Position numbers and translations under genes: made by a program. 41,540 nt of DNA, from the NCBI GenBank assembly GCA_016184115.1, contig JACPDH010000121.1, positions 1-41,540 on the forward strand, in the 5' to 3' direction. Positions 41,426 to 41,540 of the stretch are shown piece after piece. How positions within the stretch are numbered: the first letter of the stretch is position 1; each line of letters begins with the position of its first letter. The notes under the pieces were generated by a model. The model had not been told where the DNA came from, ran no database searches, and saw nothing but the letters and a program-made list of their open reading frames with translations. Origin of the DNA: Acidobacteriota bacterium. GTDB lineage: Bacteria; Acidobacteriota; Thermoanaerobaculia; Gp7-AA8.

Positions 41426-41540
41426 TTCAACGCGAACAGAACGGCGACGTCGCGATTCTCCGGCTCGCGCATGGTAAAGCGAGCACGCTCGATCTCGAGT
41501 TTCTCGGCGCGATCAGCCGCGCGGCGGACGACGCTCGCGA
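41422..41540 (+). CDS. Enoyl-CoA hydratase/isomerase family protein (partial, N-terminus)
   Basis: The first 39 complete codons of a gene that continues past the window, starting at GTG 41422 with AGGAG ten bases upstream and overlapping the HPt stop codon. The start VIQREQNGDVAILRLAHGKASTLDLEFLGAI (in segments: G-D-V-A-I-L-R-L, then K-A-S-T-L-D-L-E-F-L) is the typical first beta-strand and turn of crotonase-fold enzymes. With the HSDL2-like dehydrogenase upstream, fatty-acid oxidation or a similar pathway is likely. Confidence 0.8.
   Translation, partial: MIQREQNGDVAILRLAHGKASTLDLEFLGAISRAADDAR

Noticed and set aside
1-41540. CRISPR array, insertion sequence, prophage or riboswitch
   Set aside because: No regularly spaced repeats with unique spacers, no transposase or integrase and no recognisable riboswitch fold were seen.

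Overview
The window is a GC-rich (roughly two-thirds G+C by eye), gene-dense bacterial chromosomal segment with 37 protein genes (two cut by the window ends) and one tRNA. Signal peptides, a lipoprotein, an IPTL-type C-terminal sorting signal, a MacA-like periplasmic adaptor and a CpxA/CpxR-like pair indicate a Gram-negative (diderm) cell. The gene mix (DUF3011 and DUF11/GEVED secreted proteins, Pkn-type kinase with TPRs, DUF2339, HSDL2-like dehydrogenase) resembles environmental Acidobacteriota or similar soil/sediment lineages. That assignment is an inference, not a demonstration. There is no phage, plasmid, insertion sequence or CRISPR array; gene content reads as core plus modest accessory genes.

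Layout. 1-4.5 kb (minus strand): a partial putative peptidase, a macrodomain ADP-ribose hydrolase, an acyl-CoA carboxylase carboxyltransferase, a class III CoA-transferase and a small zinc-ribbon protein. 4.5-4.7 kb: tRNA-Gln(CUG) with its own promoter. 5.2-8.7 kb (plus): a large secreted DUF11-repeat protein with an IPTL-like tail, then an FHA-GGDEF diguanylate cyclase. 8.9-11.9 kb (minus): a TPR Ser/Thr kinase followed by a small unrecognised beta-rich protein. 12.4 kb: a VOC/PhnB-like protein. 13.25-19.2 kb (plus): a tightly overlapping operon for a MacAB-like export system with two different permeases and a two-component regulator pair. 19.4 kb: a TMEM175-like channel. 20.2-27.6 kb (minus): a giant DUF2339 membrane protein, an acyltransferase-3, a DinB protein, a five-repeat DUF3011 protein and a two-TM protein. 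27.7-32.7 kb: ketopantoate reductase, then a glycan cluster (methyltransferase, GT2, GT2-GT4 fusion). 32.9 kb: a secreted Lys-C-like serine protease with a MopE-like tail. 35.2-38.5 kb: a lasso-peptide-like RiPP locus. 38.6-41.5 kb: an M48 lipoprotein protease, then HSDL2-like SDR, a lone HPt protein and the start of an enoyl-CoA hydratase.

The most interesting system is the RiPP locus at 35189-38509. An asparagine-synthetase-like cyclase without the glutaminase cysteine overlaps a 70-residue precursor whose leader matches the lasso motif YxxPxLxxxG(x5)T. An HPr-kinase-like protein follows, and a PqqD-like leader-binding protein converges on it. No B2 leader protease is in the window, and the predicted core has no Asp/Glu at ring positions 7-9 (the first is at 10), so the product may be unusual.

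Two DNA-level signals also stand out: a family of near-perfect palindromes sharing CTGTATTGG-type arms (13.0, 25.8, 27.0 and 38.6 kb), three of the four sitting against stop codons; and an apparent excess of GCCTAAC/GTTAGGC, several copies of which force rare TTA/CTA leucine codons inside genes.
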